Shown here: piece by piece, positions 5,535 through 6,118 of the stretch
Numbering within the stretch: the stretch's first letter is position 1
Layout: every line of letters starts with the position of its first letter
NCBI GenBank assembly: GCA_028819675.1
Contig: JAPPKT010000376.1
Location: 1-6,118, forward strand
Direction of reading: 5' to 3'
Length of the DNA: 6,118 bases
Origin: Caldilineaceae bacterium
Lineage (GTDB): Bacteria; Chloroflexota; Anaerolineae; Caldilineales; Caldilineaceae
The notes under the pieces: generated by a model
The model's database searches: none
Seen by the model: only the letters and a program-made list of their open reading frames with translations
What the model was told of the DNA's origin: nothing
Position numbers and translations under genes: made by a program

Positions 5535-6118
5535 CTACAGAACTACACAGTTGAATGCCCAGCAGCGCCACTCGACGTTGTCGAAGTTGCTGAGTTTCAG
5601 CCGCAGCCGGTTCTCGCCGCGTCTGAGCCTGACCGGTACCTCGCTGGTCGCGAAGCCTTTTTCATGTCTGATGGTCGCAACCGGCACGTCGTTGACCCAC
5701 ACCTTCATCCAATCGTCAAAGCCGAGACACAGCGTAACTTGCCTGTCTGAATCCTCCAGCAGCACGGTTTCGGCGTAGGCAGCGACGTTGGCAGGCTGCG
5801 TGCCCGTGTTGCCGGTGGCGTCACGGCGAAACCAGCGGGTGAAGTCGATCCAGGTCAGCTCCGGCGCTGTTTTCACCGCTGTCAAGGACCGTCCGCCCCA
5901 TTCCCACTCAGCCGGCCACTGGTCTTCAGGCTTCTCTGGGAACTCTACACGTTCGAAATCATCGAATGTCTGGCAGTCAATGGGTCCGGAGAGCGTCCAG
6001 CGGCCCGGGGTCTCGACTGCCGGGGCGTCGCTCCCTGCATCTTTGTAATAGTACAGAACGCTCTCCATGTCGTTGGCGCGCGTGCCGAATCGGAGCGACA
6101 GCGACGAGTTGAAGGTTA
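5535..6118 (-). CDS. C-terminal part of a putative DUF2961 (GH172-like) protein with an appended beta-sandwich domain; 5' end outside window
   Basis: The frame is open on the minus strand from the right edge to TAG at 5537-5535, so about 194 C-terminal residues are visible. The methionine at 6068 is internal: the frame continues upstream as TFNSSLSLRFGTRAND, and no ribosome site precedes it. The segment SLRFGTRANDMESVLYYYK resembles the end of the second jelly-roll of DUF2961 proteins, where a 'SVxYxYx' strand is typical; characterised members (GH172) act on fructofuranosides and arabinofuranosides. After it come ~155 residues with a GRWTLSGPIDC strand and a Trp-rich end (DDWMKVWVNDVPVATI, then LRRGENRLRLKLSN), which look like a carbohydrate-binding type beta-sandwich. 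The gene converges on the hydrolase gene with only 34 bp between stops. The family call rests on a short motif and is moderate; a different glycan-related protein with the same C-terminal domain is possible. Confidence 0.55.
   Translation of the reverse strand, partial: TFNSSLSLRFGTRANDMESVLYYYKDAGSDAPAVETPGRWTLSGPIDCQTFDDFERVEFPEKPEDQWPAEWEWGGRSLTAVKTAPELTWIDFTRWFRRDATGNTGTQPANVAAYAETVLLEDSDRQVTLCLGFDDWMKVWVNDVPVATIRHEKGFATSEVPVRLRRGENRLRLKLSNFDNVEWRCWAFNCVVL

Noticed and set aside
5511..5537. Possible shared terminator between the convergent genes (AGACT 5516-5520 with AGTCT 5528-5532)
   Set aside because: The stem is only 5 bp with a 7-nt loop and there is no T-tract in either direction, too weak to call.

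Overview
The window reads as part of a carbohydrate import-and-cleavage locus from a bacterium. It carries a Tat-type lipoprotein sugar-binding protein, two MalF/MalG-type permeases and glycosidase-like genes. The binding-protein style (RRDFLSLS signal, LAAC lipobox followed by an Ala/Pro/Glu-rich linker, and a FWTDEIIPSFEEENPGI-type N-lobe) reminds me of Chloroflexota, in particular Anaerolineae/Caldilineales-like genomes. That placement is from memory and impression, not from a search.

Layout: positions 1-311 hold the 3' end of one solute-binding protein gene, on the + strand and cut by the window edge. Positions 312-654 are a non-coding leader with three inverted-repeat structures, including a perfect 20-bp palindrome and a 15-bp-stem hairpin. 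Positions 655-1986 encode a complete second solute-binding lipoprotein whose C-terminus is about 81% identical, without gaps, to the fragment at the start, so the two genes are tandem paralogues. After a 140-nt spacer come two inner-membrane permeases that overlap by ATGA (2127-3107 and 3104-3982). After 48 nt comes a cytoplasmic five-bladed beta-propeller glycoside hydrolase of the GH32/GH43 type with a ConA-like C-terminal domain (4031-5500). A convergent gene then enters from the right edge on the - strand (stop at 5535). Its visible part resembles the end of a DUF2961 (GH172-type) protein plus an appended beta-sandwich domain.

How it probably works: the lipoprotein captures a glycoside outside the membrane and the permease pair imports it. 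An ATPase that is not in this window, probably a shared MsmX/MalK-type subunit, would energise transport. The hydrolase has no signal peptide and would split the sugar in the cytoplasm. If the convergent gene is GH172-like, then fructofuranosides or arabinofuranosides are a reasonable but unproven guess for the substrate. I saw no rRNA, tRNA, CRISPR array or insertion sequence, and nothing clearly outside known families. The most unusual elements are the tandem binding-protein paralogues and the structured leader between them.
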